Positions 17,135 to 26,308 are shown, numbered from the stretch's first letter. The stretch: DNA of 64,000 nt from Pseudotabrizicola sediminis (GCF_004745575.1 NZ_RPEM01000012.1:34913-98912); one strand, 5' to 3'. Numbers and translations: made by a program. The notes: generated from the sequence alone by a model not told the origin.

Positions 17135-18246
17135 GCGTGCCGCTGTTCATCGGGTCAGAGGTGTATCGCGGTTCATCCTATGGCCCGGGCCATCCGTTGC
17201 GCGTCCCGCGCGTGTCAACGGTGATGGACCTGTGCCGCGCGATGGGCTGGCTGCCGGCACCACAATACCGCACCAGCCCGCGCGCCAAGCCGGCGGCGCT
17301 GACCCGCTGGCACAGCCCCGGCTATGTGCAGGCCTTGCAGCGGGCCGAGGCTGACGGAAGCGTTACCGATGCCACACGGTCGCAGTATCACCTTGGCACG
17401 CTGTCAAACCCGGTGTTTGGCCAGATGTATTCCCGCCCCGCAACCGGGGCAGGCGGCGTGATGCTTGCGGCAGAGTTGCTGGCGACTGGCACGCAGGCGG
17501 TGCATGTGCCCGGGGGCGGCACCCATCATGGCTTGCCCGACCGCGCCAATGGCTTTTGCTATCTGAACGATCCAGTTTTGGCGATTCTGGCCTTGCGCCA
17601 GTCTGGAATGCCGCGCGTGGCCTATGTGGACATCGACGCACACCATTGTGACGGGGTACAGCATGGGCTTGCGGGGGATGCGGAAACCCTGCTGATTTCC
17701 ACCCATGAAGAGGGTCGCTGGCCGTTTACCGGCGCGCTGGACGATGACGGCGGCGGCAATTGCGTGAACCTGCCACTGCCGCGCGCGGCCAACGATACCG
17801 AGATGCGCGCGGTGTTGGACGGCGTGATCCTGCCTTTTGTGCAGGCGCATCGCCCCGACGTCATCGTGCTGCAGGCCGGGGCGGATTCGCTGGACGAAGA
17901 CCCGCTGTCGCGGCTGTCGCTATCGAACCGCGCCTATATTGATGTGCTGCGCGCGCTGCGGCCGCTGGCCCCGCGCTTTTTGCTGCTGGGCGGCGGCGGC
18001 TATAACCCGTGGAGCGTGGGGCGCTGCTGGTCGGCGCTCTGGGCCACGCTGGCCGGGGCCGAGATTCCGGACCACCTGCCGGACCTAGGCCAAAGCGTGC
18101 TGCACGGCCTCAGCTGGGGCGGCGGTGGCCGCCCGCTGCCCGCGCCGCATCTGCTGACCACCCTGCTGGACCCGCCGCGTGAGGGGCCGGTCAGCCCCGA
18201 GGTGCAGGCACGGATCGCCCGTCTGGCGGCGCGCCTGCGGGCATAG
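17131..18246 (+). CDS. Histone-deacetylase-family (AcuC/acetylpolyamine amidohydrolase-like) zinc hydrolase
   Basis: 371-residue cytosolic deacetylase of the class II/AcuC-like HDAC superfamily. Zinc and catalytic motifs are intact: GGGTHHGLPDRANGFCYLND (tandem catalytic His), VAYVDIDAHHCDGVQ (metal Asp and His), VLQAGADSLDEDPLS (second metal Asp), LLGGGGYNPW (transition-state Tyr). Bacterial substrates range from acetyl-CoA synthetase lysines to acetylated polyamines; the target here is unknown. It starts with GTG, overlapping the peroxidase stop by four bases, so it is translationally coupled to an oxidative-stress protein. Confidence 0.9.
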   Translation: MSVPLFIGSEVYRGSSYGPGHPLRVPRVSTVMDLCRAMGWLPAPQYRTSPRAKPAALTRWHSPGYVQALQRAEADGSVTDATRSQYHLGTLSNPVFGQMYSRPATGAGGVMLAAELLATGTQAVHVPGGGTHHGLPDRANGFCYLNDPVLAILALRQSGMPRVAYVDIDAHHCDGVQHGLAGDAETLLISTHEEGRWPFTGALDDDGGGNCVNLPLPRAANDTEMRAVLDGVILPFVQAHRPDVIVLQAGADSLDEDPLSRLSLSNRAYIDVLRALRPLAPRFLLLGGGGYNPWSVGRCWSALWATLAGAEIPDHLPDLGQSVLHGLSWGGGGRPLPAPHLLTTLLDPPREGPVSPEVQARIARLAARLRA

Positions 18247-18306
18247 GGCTTCCCTTGCGCCCGTGCGGGCGGTACATCAGGGCAAACGTCCTGAGGAACA
18301 GCCCCC

Positions 18307-19335
18307 ATGAAAATCGGCACCCGTGAGATCGGCCCCGGCCACCCCCCGCTTGTGATTGCGGAAATCGGCATCAACCATGGTGGCAGTCTGACGGTCGCCA
18401 AAGAGATGGTCCGTCTGGCCGCCGGCGCGGGCTGCGAGATGATCAAGCATCAGACCCACATCCTTGAAGACGAAATGACCGATGAGGCGAAGTCGATCTT
18501 TCCGCCCAATGCCGATGTGTCGATCTGGCATGTGATGGAGTCTTGCGCCCTGTCGCTGGACGATGAGGCAGAGCTGAAGCGCTATACCGAAAGTCTGGGG
18601 ATGATCTGGATCTCCACTCCGTTTTCGCGCGCGGCGGCGGATTTTCTGGAAACCCTTGACGTGCCCGCCTACAAGATCGGATCGGGCGAGGCCGACAACC
18701 TGCCGCTGATCCGTCACATCGCGCGCAAGGGCAAGCCGGTGATTATGTCGACCGGCATGCAGACCATCGATACCATCCGCGCATCCGTGGCCATTCTGGA
18801 TGCGGCGGGGGTGGATTATGCGCTGCTGGAATGCACCAACCTCTACCCCAGCCCGCCCGAAATCGTGTCGCTGCGCGGCGTGACCGATTTGAAAGCGGCG
18901 TTTCCGAATGCGGTCGTCGGGTTCTCGGACCATTCCATCGGGCCGGAAATGGCCCTCGCATCGGTCGCACTCGGGGCCTGCATTCTGGAGCGTCACTACA
19001 CCGACACCCGCTATCGCAAGGGACCCGACATCATCAACTCGATGGACCCGTCGGAACTGCGCCACCTGATCGACCGCTCGCGCGAGATCTGGATCGCCGC
19101 CAACAACCCCAAACAGCGCACGCCCGCCGAAGAACCCGTCTACCGTTTTGCCCGCGCGTCCGTCGTGGCCGACCGCGACCTGCCCGCAGGCCATGTGATC
19201 ACCGAGTCCGACATCTGGGCCCGCCGCCCGGGGTCGGGAGAGATTGCGGGCTATGATTTCGACAAGGTCGTGGGCAAACGCATGACCCGGGCAGTGACGC
19301 GGAACACGCAGTTGACATGGGAGGATCTGGGGTGA
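18307..19335 (+). CDS. neuB: Nonulosonate (N-acetylneuraminate-type) synthase with SAF domain
   Basis: 342-residue aldolase-type enzyme condensing a hexosamine (ManNAc or analogue) with phosphoenolpyruvate to a nine-carbon sialic acid. The TIM-barrel motifs are VIAEIGINHGGSLTVAKEM, MIKHQTHILEDEM, VPAYKIGSGEADNLPLI, STGMQTIDTI, LLECTNLYPSPPEIVSLRG and VVGFSDHSIGPEMA. The C-terminal SAF (antifreeze-like) domain begins near RFARASVVADRDLPAGHVITESDI. It is a normal-length NeuB/PseI/LegI-type protein; the presence of a neuC-like and a neuA-like gene nearby favours sialic or legionaminic acid over pseudaminic acid. It overlaps the next glycosyltransferase (TGATG). Confidence 0.88.
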   Translation: MKIGTREIGPGHPPLVIAEIGINHGGSLTVAKEMVRLAAGAGCEMIKHQTHILEDEMTDEAKSIFPPNADVSIWHVMESCALSLDDEAELKRYTESLGMIWISTPFSRAAADFLETLDVPAYKIGSGEADNLPLIRHIARKGKPVIMSTGMQTIDTIRASVAILDAAGVDYALLECTNLYPSPPEIVSLRGVTDLKAAFPNAVVGFSDHSIGPEMALASVALGACILERHYTDTRYRKGPDIINSMDPSELRHLIDRSREIWIAANNPKQRTPAEEPVYRFARASVVADRDLPAGHVITESDIWARRPGSGEIAGYDFDKVVGKRMTRAVTRNTQLTWEDLG

Positions 19336-20093
19336 TGCTGACCCGTGCGGATATCGGCATCTGGCTGATCAACCTTCCTCGTGACGTCGCCCGGCGGGAA
19401 GCGATGGAAACACAATTGTCAGCCATGGGAATGACATGGCAGCTTTTTCCTGCCATCGACGGTCGCGCCAATGAAGCAACCTTACGCAAACAGGCAGATG
19501 CCGAAGCCTATGCGCGCAATATGGGCAGCGCGCTTTTGCCGGGAAAGCTTGGTGTATACGCCAGCCATTTGGCGGTCTGGCAGCAGTTTCTGGACGGCCC
19601 GCACAAAGTGGCGTTGGTGTTTGAAGATGACGTGGTTTTTCACGACGACTTCCTTGTCGCTCTCGACACGGCGCTCGCCCATGCAGATCTATGGGATCTG
19701 GTGCGCTTCAACTGCATTCGTGCAAAATTGCCAGTAAAACAGGCACAGTTGGGAGCATACCGGCTCAACGCCTATATCGGTCCCTTTACCGGCAACGCCG
19801 CCTATCTGATTCACAGAGATGTTGCGGCGCGGCTCCTGCCGGGCCTTTGGCCGCAAACCCGTGCGCTGGATCACGAGTTGAACCGCTTTTTCCGCCACAA
19901 CTACCGTCAGTTGGGGCTGGAACCATGGGCAAGCCATCCCGACGATGGCGGAGTCAGCACCATCACTGGCACAGGTTTTGCCGGGGTGAAAAAGTTCAGG
20001 TGGCACCGTCGCCTGCCGCATTACCGACTGAAAGCGGCGAATTACATGCGGCGCTTCTGGTGGTTGCTGCGGCGGGGGAAGGTATACAGGTGA
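19335..20093 (+). CDS. Glycosyltransferase family 25 (LPS galactosyltransferase-like)
   Basis: 252-residue cytosolic GT25 enzyme. It shows IGIWLINLPRDVARREAMETQ at the start, the sugar-nucleotide/metal EDD motif in VALVFEDDVVFHDDF, and FTGNAAYLIHRDVAARLL, all standard for GT25. The C-terminus is basic and aromatic (KAANYMRRFWWLLRRGKV), suiting membrane contact. ATG at 19335 overlaps the neuB stop, so the two are one translational unit, implying that it acts on the sialylated glycan. GC content is lower than in neighbouring core genes. Sugar specificity unknown. Confidence 0.85.
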   Translation: MLTRADIGIWLINLPRDVARREAMETQLSAMGMTWQLFPAIDGRANEATLRKQADAEAYARNMGSALLPGKLGVYASHLAVWQQFLDGPHKVALVFEDDVVFHDDFLVALDTALAHADLWDLVRFNCIRAKLPVKQAQLGAYRLNAYIGPFTGNAAYLIHRDVAARLLPGLWPQTRALDHELNRFFRHNYRQLGLEPWASHPDDGGVSTITGTGFAGVKKFRWHRRLPHYRLKAANYMRRFWWLLRRGKVYR

Positions 20094-20177
20094 GATAATT
20101 AAGCTATCGTGAGTAAAGTGAACCCTTGCGGCAAACCTGTATCTTTTTCCCTCGTTCCTAAGGTGCCAATCAAGCAA

Positions 20178-20939
20178 TTAGGCGCTGCGCCACCGGTTCC
20201 ATGCTGCAAAAGCATATTCTGGCGCTTTTCTGCGCCACTGTCTGATTTTGGTCATCCCAACCGGGCGTTCGCCAGCTGAATCTATCGTTGATTCTGAGCC
20301 ATTTTCACCAAAAATTGGTGCATCCAGAACTGCCGCGCGGGCAGAGCGGCAAAAACAAACACGTAATGCGACGTCCACGGGCCGGTCCATCCCGTAAAGA
20401 TCGACATGCCGCAGGAAATCCTGCATTCCCTTGCGTGTATAAAGGCTCGCACTCAAACACCACGGCGGGCGATATGTACGTCGGATGCCGAAGCCCGAGA
20501 CCGTCGCCAAAGGACGGCTCCAACTTTCCGCCGATCGCGACAGATGCAGCCAATCGACAGTCGCCTCTGGCGTGTTTGTTAGCCAATGTGACAGAGCTTC
20601 GAGCGCGATCTTGGCCCCGTCAAACGGCAGCGCATCATCCTCCAAGATCAGTGCAAGCGGCGTGCCAACGGCCAAAGCCGACTTCATAGCGGCCATGTGG
20701 CTTAGAAAACAGCCGATTTCCCCGCGGCTCATATCCCTTCCATGTAGCTTTCGCATCGTCGCGCTGCGGTAAAGCGGGTGGCTGAGGGCTTCTTCGAGCG
20801 ATGTGGGGGCGGTGGCGGCATGACGTTGCCAATAAATCCCTGCTGCCGTCAATCGCGGGCCACATGTCGCAAGTCGCTCTGTGCTGCGGTCCAGATTGAT
20901 CACGCGCGCAACAGGGATGAAAGTCATGATTGGCCCCAT
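20178..20939 (-). CDS. Glycosyltransferase family 25, second copy
   Basis: 253-residue GT25 enzyme: VARVINLDRSTERLATCGPRL at the N-terminus, GRDMSRGEIGCFLSHMAAMKS, then LALILEDDALPFDGAKIAL with the EDD motif, and SASLYTRKGMQDFLRHV. It is only distantly similar to the GT25 at 19335 and lies convergent with it. The region has below-average GC, consistent with the mobile nature of surface-glycan genes. Probably transfers a hexose in LPS outer core or capsule; acceptor unknown. Confidence 0.84.
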   Translation of the reverse strand: MGPIMTFIPVARVINLDRSTERLATCGPRLTAAGIYWQRHAATAPTSLEEALSHPLYRSATMRKLHGRDMSRGEIGCFLSHMAAMKSALAVGTPLALILEDDALPFDGAKIALEALSHWLTNTPEATVDWLHLSRSAESWSRPLATVSGFGIRRTYRPPWCLSASLYTRKGMQDFLRHVDLYGMDRPVDVALRVCFCRSARAAVLDAPIFGENGSESTIDSAGERPVGMTKIRQWRRKAPEYAFAAWNRWRSA

Positions 20940-20977
20940 CGTAATGAAAAATTGGGAACGTTTGCGACCAGCAGCGA

Positions 20978-21784
20978 TCAGCGCCAGATGCCATAGGTTT
21001 CCTGATAGTATCGCACGCAGGCCGTGTTCAGTGCTGTCCGGTCCAAGCCCCCCACCACTTGTCTGAGCAGGGCAAACTGTTTCACATCTTCGCGGGAGGC
21101 GCGCGCGCGGGGCCCGCCAAAATCCAGCCAGATCGGTACGTTGCGAGTGGTCAGGTGGCCCGACAGCCAGATGTCATCCACCAGCCAAAGCGGATCGGGA
21201 ATGTCGAACACTTCATCACCAAAAAACGACGGGCGCACCATCACTCCGCCCCAGCCTTCCAGAATGTCGGCATATCCACTTGACGCCGCCTTGCGCGATT
21301 TCCACGTTCCAAGGCTGGCCGCACGCTTAACACGGTAAAGCCAGTCTTTGCGACGCCGATCGTAACGCGGCATGCGTGTGCCGGAGAACCGTATCTCAGA
21401 AGCCTCAAAGATATCACTGCCCTCTTCCACAATACAGCAATCTGGCCGCGTTTCGGCCGCCGCGACAAAGCGTTCCAGCACCTGCGGATCATAGATCTTG
21501 TCATCGTCGCAAAAGAAGATCAGCATATCCTGATCGCGGTATTTCTGCACCGCTGGCAGCACCTTGGTGGCCGGGCCGAAATCCCGCTCTACCCGGTTCA
21601 GAGTCACACCCTCGGGCACCACGGGCGGTTCCACCGGATTGAAACTTTCGCGCCTATAGCGCTGCGGAATGTTCAGCAAGATCGCCTCGGGCTTTAGCGT
21701 CTGGCGCAATAAAACCTGCAGCACCTCGTCGAGATACGGAAAGCGCGGCGGTATGGCGGTCAGGGAAACAACGACGCGGGTCAT
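20978..21784 (-). CDS. GT-A-fold glycosyltransferase
   Basis: 268-residue glycosyltransferase. The N-terminus MTRVVVSLTAIPPRFPYLDEV plus LLRQTLKPEAILLNIPQ is a GT-A nucleotide-sugar fold, with the metal-binding motif FFCDDDKIYDPQVLERF. A later segment WGGVMVRPSFFGDEVFDIPDPLWLVDDIWLSGHL resembles the acceptor side of GT2-like enzymes (acidic W-x-x-D-D). ATG at 21784 is chosen as the start of the fold; in-frame ATGs at 21802 and 21886 would add poorly conserved residues. Divergent from neuC, upstream of the GT25 at 20939 on the same strand. Confidence 0.75.
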   Translation of the reverse strand: MTRVVVSLTAIPPRFPYLDEVLQVLLRQTLKPEAILLNIPQRYRRESFNPVEPPVVPEGVTLNRVERDFGPATKVLPAVQKYRDQDMLIFFCDDDKIYDPQVLERFVAAAETRPDCCIVEEGSDIFEASEIRFSGTRMPRYDRRRKDWLYRVKRAASLGTWKSRKAASSGYADILEGWGGVMVRPSFFGDEVFDIPDPLWLVDDIWLSGHLTTRNVPIWLDFGGPRARASREDVKQFALLRQVVGGLDRTALNTACVRYYQETYGIWR

Positions 21785-21909
21785 GCTTGCGGTCCAGTTC
21801 ATGGGGCACTTTGCGTCGATATGCCCGACATTCGACATGGGTTCAAGCCGCCGAGGTTGCCTTGGTCGGGCTTTGCGAATAGGCATTTGCCTTTGGTCTC
21901 AGGGAAGTC

Positions 21910-23037
21910 ATGACCCGCCACCTCCTCTTCCTCACCGGCACCCGCGCCGATTTTGGCAAGCTTGAACCCCTTGCCGCTGCCGCGCGGGATGCGGGGCACC
22001 GGGTCACGTTTTTCGTCACCGGGATGCATATGATGGACCGCTACGGCCTGACCAAGCTGGAGGTGCAGCGGATGCCCGGCGTGCGGGTGCATGAATTTCT
22101 GAACCAGCGCCCCGGCGACGGGCAGGATATCGTGCTGGCGAAAACGGTCGTGGGGTTTTCTGATTACATTACCGAACACCAGCCCGATCTGATCGTCATC
22201 CACGGCGACCGGATCGAGGCGCTGGCGGGGGCGCTTGTCGCCGCCACCAACTACATCGCCTCGGCGCATATCGAGGGTGGCGAGGTGTCGGGCACGATCG
22301 ACGAGGTGTTCCGCCACTGCAACACCAAACTGGCCGCCCATCATTTTGTCTCTTCCGACGCGGCCAAACGCCGGGTGATGACCTTGGGCGAGCCGTCCGA
22401 GACGATCCATGTCATCGGCTCGCCCGAACTCGACTTCCACGCCGGGGCATCGGGTGTCACGCTGGATGAGGTGCGGGCGCGCTATGACATTCCCTTTGCC
22501 GAGTATGGCATCGCGTTGTTTCATCCGGTGACATCCGAGCAATCCAGCATGGGCGCGCAGGCGCAGGCACTGTTTGGTGCGCTGGCGGCATCGGGGCGGA
22601 ATTTCGTGGTGATCGCGCCGAACAATGACCCGGGGTCCGAGGCGATTTTCGCCGTGCTGAACGCGCTGCCTGCAGACCGGTTCCGCATGATTCCATCCAT
22701 GCGCTTTGCGCATTTTTCCGAGCTGATGAAACATGCGGCCTGCATGGTCGGCAATTCCAGCGCCGGGGTGCGCGAGGCGCCGTTTCTGGGCGTGCCATCC
22801 CTGGATGTCGGCACCCGGCAAACCAACCGGGCGATGGCCGGTTCGGTCGCCTTTGCAGCGGCGGGGGATGGCGCGGCTGTGGCGCAGTTCCTGAAAGACC
22901 GCTGGGGTCAGCGGCACGCGCCCGACACCGGGTTTGGCGTCGGCCACGCGGCAGAGCGTTTTGCGCAGACCCTGGCCCGCCCCGAGTTCTGGGCGCAAAG
23001 GCTGCAAAAAGCCTTTCGTGATCAGCCGGGTGGCTGA
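21910..23037 (+). CDS. neuC: UDP-N-acetylglucosamine 2-epimerase (hydrolysing)
   Basis: 375-residue enzyme that hydrolyses UDP-GlcNAc (or a related sugar nucleotide) with C2 inversion to give ManNAc for NeuB. Family motifs: FLTGTRADFGKLEPL, FVTGMHM, VIHGDRIEALAGAL, SAHIEGGEVSGTIDEVFRHCNTKLA, and the UDP-binding end MVGNSSAGVREAPFLGVPSLDVGTRQTNR. Together with neuB and neuA it completes a sialic-acid type pathway. The 3' end overlaps the first Kdo-transferase gene by eight bases (GTG at 23030). Confidence 0.92.
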   Translation: MTRHLLFLTGTRADFGKLEPLAAAARDAGHRVTFFVTGMHMMDRYGLTKLEVQRMPGVRVHEFLNQRPGDGQDIVLAKTVVGFSDYITEHQPDLIVIHGDRIEALAGALVAATNYIASAHIEGGEVSGTIDEVFRHCNTKLAAHHFVSSDAAKRRVMTLGEPSETIHVIGSPELDFHAGASGVTLDEVRARYDIPFAEYGIALFHPVTSEQSSMGAQAQALFGALAASGRNFVVIAPNNDPGSEAIFAVLNALPADRFRMIPSMRFAHFSELMKHAACMVGNSSAGVREAPFLGVPSLDVGTRQTNRAMAGSVAFAAAGDGAAVAQFLKDRWGQRHAPDTGFGVGHAAERFAQTLARPEFWAQRLQKAFRDQPGG

Positions 23038-24298
23038 CCGCGTGCCAACTGGTCCGGCGCTGCTGGCCTATCTGGCCGCCAGTCCGCTGATTGCGGTCGC
23101 CGGCCCGCTGGTGCTGCGCCGTCGCCTTGCGCGCGGCAAGGAAGACCCGGACAGGGTTGCGGAAAAGCGCGGCTATGCCTCGGCCCCCAGACCGGACGGC
23201 CGCCTGATCTGGCTGCATGCCGTCGGTCTGGGTGAGGTGCTGGCGCTGCGGGGCCTGATCGGGGCGATGGCGCGGCTTGACCCGTCGCTGCACTTCCTGA
23301 TCACCTCCTCGGCCCGGTCTTCGGCGCAGGTGATCGGGGCCAACCTGCCGCCGCATACCCGGCATCAGTATCTGCCGCTGGATGCCCCACGGTATGTCGC
23401 GCGCTTTCTCGACCACTGGCACCCCGACCTGTCGGTCTGGGCCGAGCAGGAGCTATGGCCGGGTGCCGTGGTCGCCGCCCATGCGCGCGGTGTGCCGCTG
23501 GCGCTGGTCAATGCCCGGATGACCGATGCGGGCTTTGCCCGCCGGGCAAAGGCGCGCGGGCTGTACCACGATCTGCTGGCACGATTCCGGCTGATCACCG
23601 CGCAGGACAGCCGCAGTGCGGGTCACCTGCGCGCGCTTGGGGCGGGCCAGGTGCAGGTCACCGGGTCGCTGAAATCCGCAGCACCCCCGCTGGCCGCCGA
23701 CCCTGCGGCGCTGGCACAGGTGCAGGCCGCGGTGCAGGGCCGCAGGGTCTGGGTCGCGGCCTCTACCCATCCTGGGGATGAGGCGCAGGCGATGGCGGCG
23801 CAGGCGGCCCTGTGGCGCGCCGATCCGCGTTGGCTGATGGTCCTTGCCCCGCGCGACGCGGGCCGGGCAGGGGCGGTCGCCTCGGCGCTGACAGAGGCGC
23901 GCCTGCCCTTTGCCCGCCGCAGTCTTGGGCGGGAGCCATCGGCCAGCGATGCGGTCTGGCTGGCCGACACCTATGGCGAGATGGGCCTGTGGTACCGGGT
24001 GGCGGAAACGGCGCTGATCGGCGGCGGGTTCGACAAGGTTGGCGGGCACAACCCGTGGGAGGCAGCGCATTTCAACACCGCCATCCTGCATGGCCCTGAT
24101 ACCACCAATTTCGCGCGTGATTACAGCCAGCTGCAGGCCGAAGCTGCCGCACTGCAACTGGCCCCCGCTGGTTTGGCAGCGGCGCTGCAAGACCCCGTCC
24201 TGCCCGGGATGGGAGAGCGCGCGGCGCGCATCGTGCACAATGCCGCCAAGGGGCTGGACCCACTTGCCGCCGATCTGCTTTCGCTGGTGCGTCCATGA
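23030..24298 (+). CDS. Kdo transferase (WaaA/KdtA-like), paralogue 1
   Basis: 422-residue GT30 enzyme transferring Kdo from CMP-Kdo to lipid A precursor or a related acceptor. It shows LIWLHAVGLGEVLALRGLI (the catalytic GE pair), SVWAEQELWPGAVVAAH (E-LWP motif), LVNARMTDAGF and the CMP-binding GGGFDKVGGHNPWEAAHF, close to the canonical GGHNPLEP. There is no strong N-terminal membrane helix, only a moderately hydrophobic LLAYLAASPLIAVAGPLVL. GTG at 23030 is chosen because it overlaps the neuC stop; a GTG at 23042 is an alternative. The next gene is a second GT30 starting four bases before this one's stop. Confidence 0.87.
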   Translation: MADRVPTGPALLAYLAASPLIAVAGPLVLRRRLARGKEDPDRVAEKRGYASAPRPDGRLIWLHAVGLGEVLALRGLIGAMARLDPSLHFLITSSARSSAQVIGANLPPHTRHQYLPLDAPRYVARFLDHWHPDLSVWAEQELWPGAVVAAHARGVPLALVNARMTDAGFARRAKARGLYHDLLARFRLITAQDSRSAGHLRALGAGQVQVTGSLKSAAPPLAADPAALAQVQAAVQGRRVWVAASTHPGDEAQAMAAQAALWRADPRWLMVLAPRDAGRAGAVASALTEARLPFARRSLGREPSASDAVWLADTYGEMGLWYRVAETALIGGGFDKVGGHNPWEAAHFNTAILHGPDTTNFARDYSQLQAEAAALQLAPAGLAAALQDPVLPGMGERAARIVHNAAKGLDPLAADLLSLVRP

Positions 24299-25611
24299 TG
24301 CGCGGCTTTCTGCTGCTGTGGTCTGCGTTCTGGACCTTTGGTCTGCCGCTGATCCTGTTCTATCTGTGGCGGCGCGGGCGCAAAGATCCCGCCTATACCG
24401 CGCATCTGGCCGAACGCTTTGGCCGCTATCCTGCGCCTTTGCCGGGAGCGGTCTGGGTGCATGCAGTATCCTTGGGCGAACTGCGCTCTGCCGTGCCGCT
24501 GATCCGGGCCTTGCTCGACCGGGGAGATACGGTGGTGACCACCCATTTCACCCCCGCCGGGCGGGGCGAAGCAGAGCGGGTGTTTGCCGCAGATATCGCC
24601 GGGGGCCGGATGCGTGCGGTCTGGGTGCCGCTGGAAACCGGCTGGGCCTATGCAGGTTTTTTCCGCACTTTCCGCCCCGCCTATGGTCTGGTGATGGAGA
24701 TCGAGATCTGGCCACGCATGGTCGCGGCATCGCGCAGGGCCGGTGTGCCCTTGTTCATGTGCAACGCGCAATACCCCAGCCGGGCGTTGGCGCGTGACAG
24801 CAAGGGGCTGCGCCTGCGCCAGGCGGTGATGCGCGGCTTTGCTGGGGCCTTGGTCAAATCCGACCTGCAGGCGCAGCGCTTTGCCAGCGTGGGCGTGCGC
24901 AACATTGCCGTCACGGGCGAACTGCGCTTTGACCAGCCGGTGCCGCCCGCGCTGATGGCCGCGGGGCAGGCGGCACGGGGATGGATCGGGGCAGGCGCGC
25001 GGCGTGTGATCGTGATTGCAAGCGCGATTGAGGGCGAGGATGCCACCTATATCCACGCCATCGGCGCGTTGCGCGACGATCACGCGGCCAGATCGCTGCC
25101 GATGCCGTTGCTTGTTTATGTGCCACGCAGGCCTGAACGCTTTAACGATGTGGCAGAAACCCTTGTCAAAGAAGGGTTCTCGCTCCTGCGCCGGTCAGAC
25201 CTTCCGGGGGCGTTCGACCCAACGCATTGGCCGGTGCAGCCTGGGTGCCCGGACATCTTTTTCGGCGATTCACTGGGCGAGATGTATGCCTATCTGGCCA
25301 TGGCCGATCAGGTCGTCGTTGGCGGCGGCTTTAACCCGAAAGGCGCGCACAACATTTCCGAGGCGCTGGTGCTGGGCAAGCCGGTGATCACGGGGCCGCA
25401 CACCCATACCATCGAATACCCTTTTGCCGAGGCGCAGGCAGCGGGCGTGGCCGTTTCCGTCCCCGATGCAGCCGCATTGGCCGCCCATCTGATCGCCAAT
25501 CCGCCAACCGACCCGGGTCTGATCGCTGCGTTCACTGACGCGCATTCGGATGCCACCCGCAAGACGCTGGCCGCGATCCCGCGCCTGTTGGCGCAAGTCA
25601 GACTTTCCTGA
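24295..25611 (+). CDS. Kdo transferase-like glycosyltransferase (GT30), divergent paralogue 2
   Basis: 438-residue GT30 homologue with a clear N-terminal membrane anchor (FLLLWSAFWTFGLPLILFYLW). WVHAVSLGELRSAVPLIRALL and VMEIEIWPRMVAAS are canonical KdtA motifs, whereas the CMP-binding segment reads FNPKGAHNISEALVLGKPVITGPH rather than GGHNPLEP, so it may prefer another nucleotide-sugar or acceptor. It overlaps paralogue 1 by four bases. Two consecutive GT30 genes, next to sialate genes, suggest successive transfers of Kdo-like (or nonulosonic) acids. Which of the two serves lipid A is not decidable from sequence. Confidence 0.82.
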   Translation: MMRGFLLLWSAFWTFGLPLILFYLWRRGRKDPAYTAHLAERFGRYPAPLPGAVWVHAVSLGELRSAVPLIRALLDRGDTVVTTHFTPAGRGEAERVFAADIAGGRMRAVWVPLETGWAYAGFFRTFRPAYGLVMEIEIWPRMVAASRRAGVPLFMCNAQYPSRALARDSKGLRLRQAVMRGFAGALVKSDLQAQRFASVGVRNIAVTGELRFDQPVPPALMAAGQAARGWIGAGARRVIVIASAIEGEDATYIHAIGALRDDHAARSLPMPLLVYVPRRPERFNDVAETLVKEGFSLLRRSDLPGAFDPTHWPVQPGCPDIFFGDSLGEMYAYLAMADQVVVGGGFNPKGAHNISEALVLGKPVITGPHTHTIEYPFAEAQAAGVAVSVPDAAALAAHLIANPPTDPGLIAAFTDAHSDATRKTLAAIPRLLAQVRLS

Positions 25612-26308
25612 CCCCGGCATTCAGCTGTTCTGTCAACAAGAACTCGACCAGCTGGAAATCATAGGGCGTGTCAATGTCATGGCAGCGGTCAGAGGGCAGC
25701 ACAAACGGCACCACCCGCCCTTCATAGATGGTCTTGGCCCGGCGCAGGTAGTCTGGTGCCACCACATAAACCACGCCGACATGTTCATAGACCACCGGCG
25801 CATCCTGCCGCGCCCAAACCCCGCCGGGCAGCGGTTTGGACACCTGCAAAGCGCCCGTCGCATCGGGTTCGACCAGATTGAAATAGGGGTTCTTGCGTGC
25901 CTCGCACACGCTCATCACCATGTCGGGGGCTTGCTGCGCAAAGGTGTCCAAAGCTCCGTCAATGTCTTCGGGGATGCGCAGCGGCGAGGTGCAGTCCAGA
26001 TCCAGAAAGGCCGAGACCGGCCCGCAGATCTGCTCGGACGCCGACAGCGCATGCTGCCACACTCCCCATTTCGGTGCGGTATCGGTGGCAAGCTCGGCGG
26101 GCCGCAGTCCGATATCAAGCGCGCCACGCGCCACGGCATGGGCATGGATCGCCGGGTCATCGGTCGACACCACAACCGCGCCCACGCGGGGGTTGGCGAA
26201 CAGCTGGTCCAGTGACCAGTCGATCAGTGGTTTGCCGCAGAGCGTGCGAAAGTTCTTGCCGGGTACGCCCTTTGATCCTTTGCGCGCCCCAATATGACCT
26301 AAGATCAC
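25598..26308 (-). CDS. neuA: CMP-N-acylneuraminate cytidylyltransferase
   Basis: 236-residue cytidylyltransferase that activates the NeuB product with CTP. The signature [19 protein letters not shown] (P-loop-like CTP site), AVVVSTDDPAIHAHA, and FLDLDCTSPLRIPEDIDGAL (Mg site and substrate motif) define the CMP-sialate synthetase family; the C-terminal phosphatase/esterase domain of some homologues is absent. Start is GTG at 26308, with GGGAG about six bases upstream; the frame extends to 26545 without support. It overlaps the upstream glycosyltransferase by four bases and is convergent with paralogue 2 of the Kdo transferase. Confidence 0.9.
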   Translation of the reverse strand: MILGHIGARKGSKGVPGKNFRTLCGKPLIDWSLDQLFANPRVGAVVVSTDDPAIHAHAVARGALDIGLRPAELATDTAPKWGVWQHALSASEQICGPVSAFLDLDCTSPLRIPEDIDGALDTFAQQAPDMVMSVCEARKNPYFNLVEPDATGALQVSKPLPGGVWARQDAPVVYEHVGVVYVVAPDYLRRAKTIYEGRVVPFVLPSDRCHDIDTPYDFQLVEFLLTEQLNAGVRKV

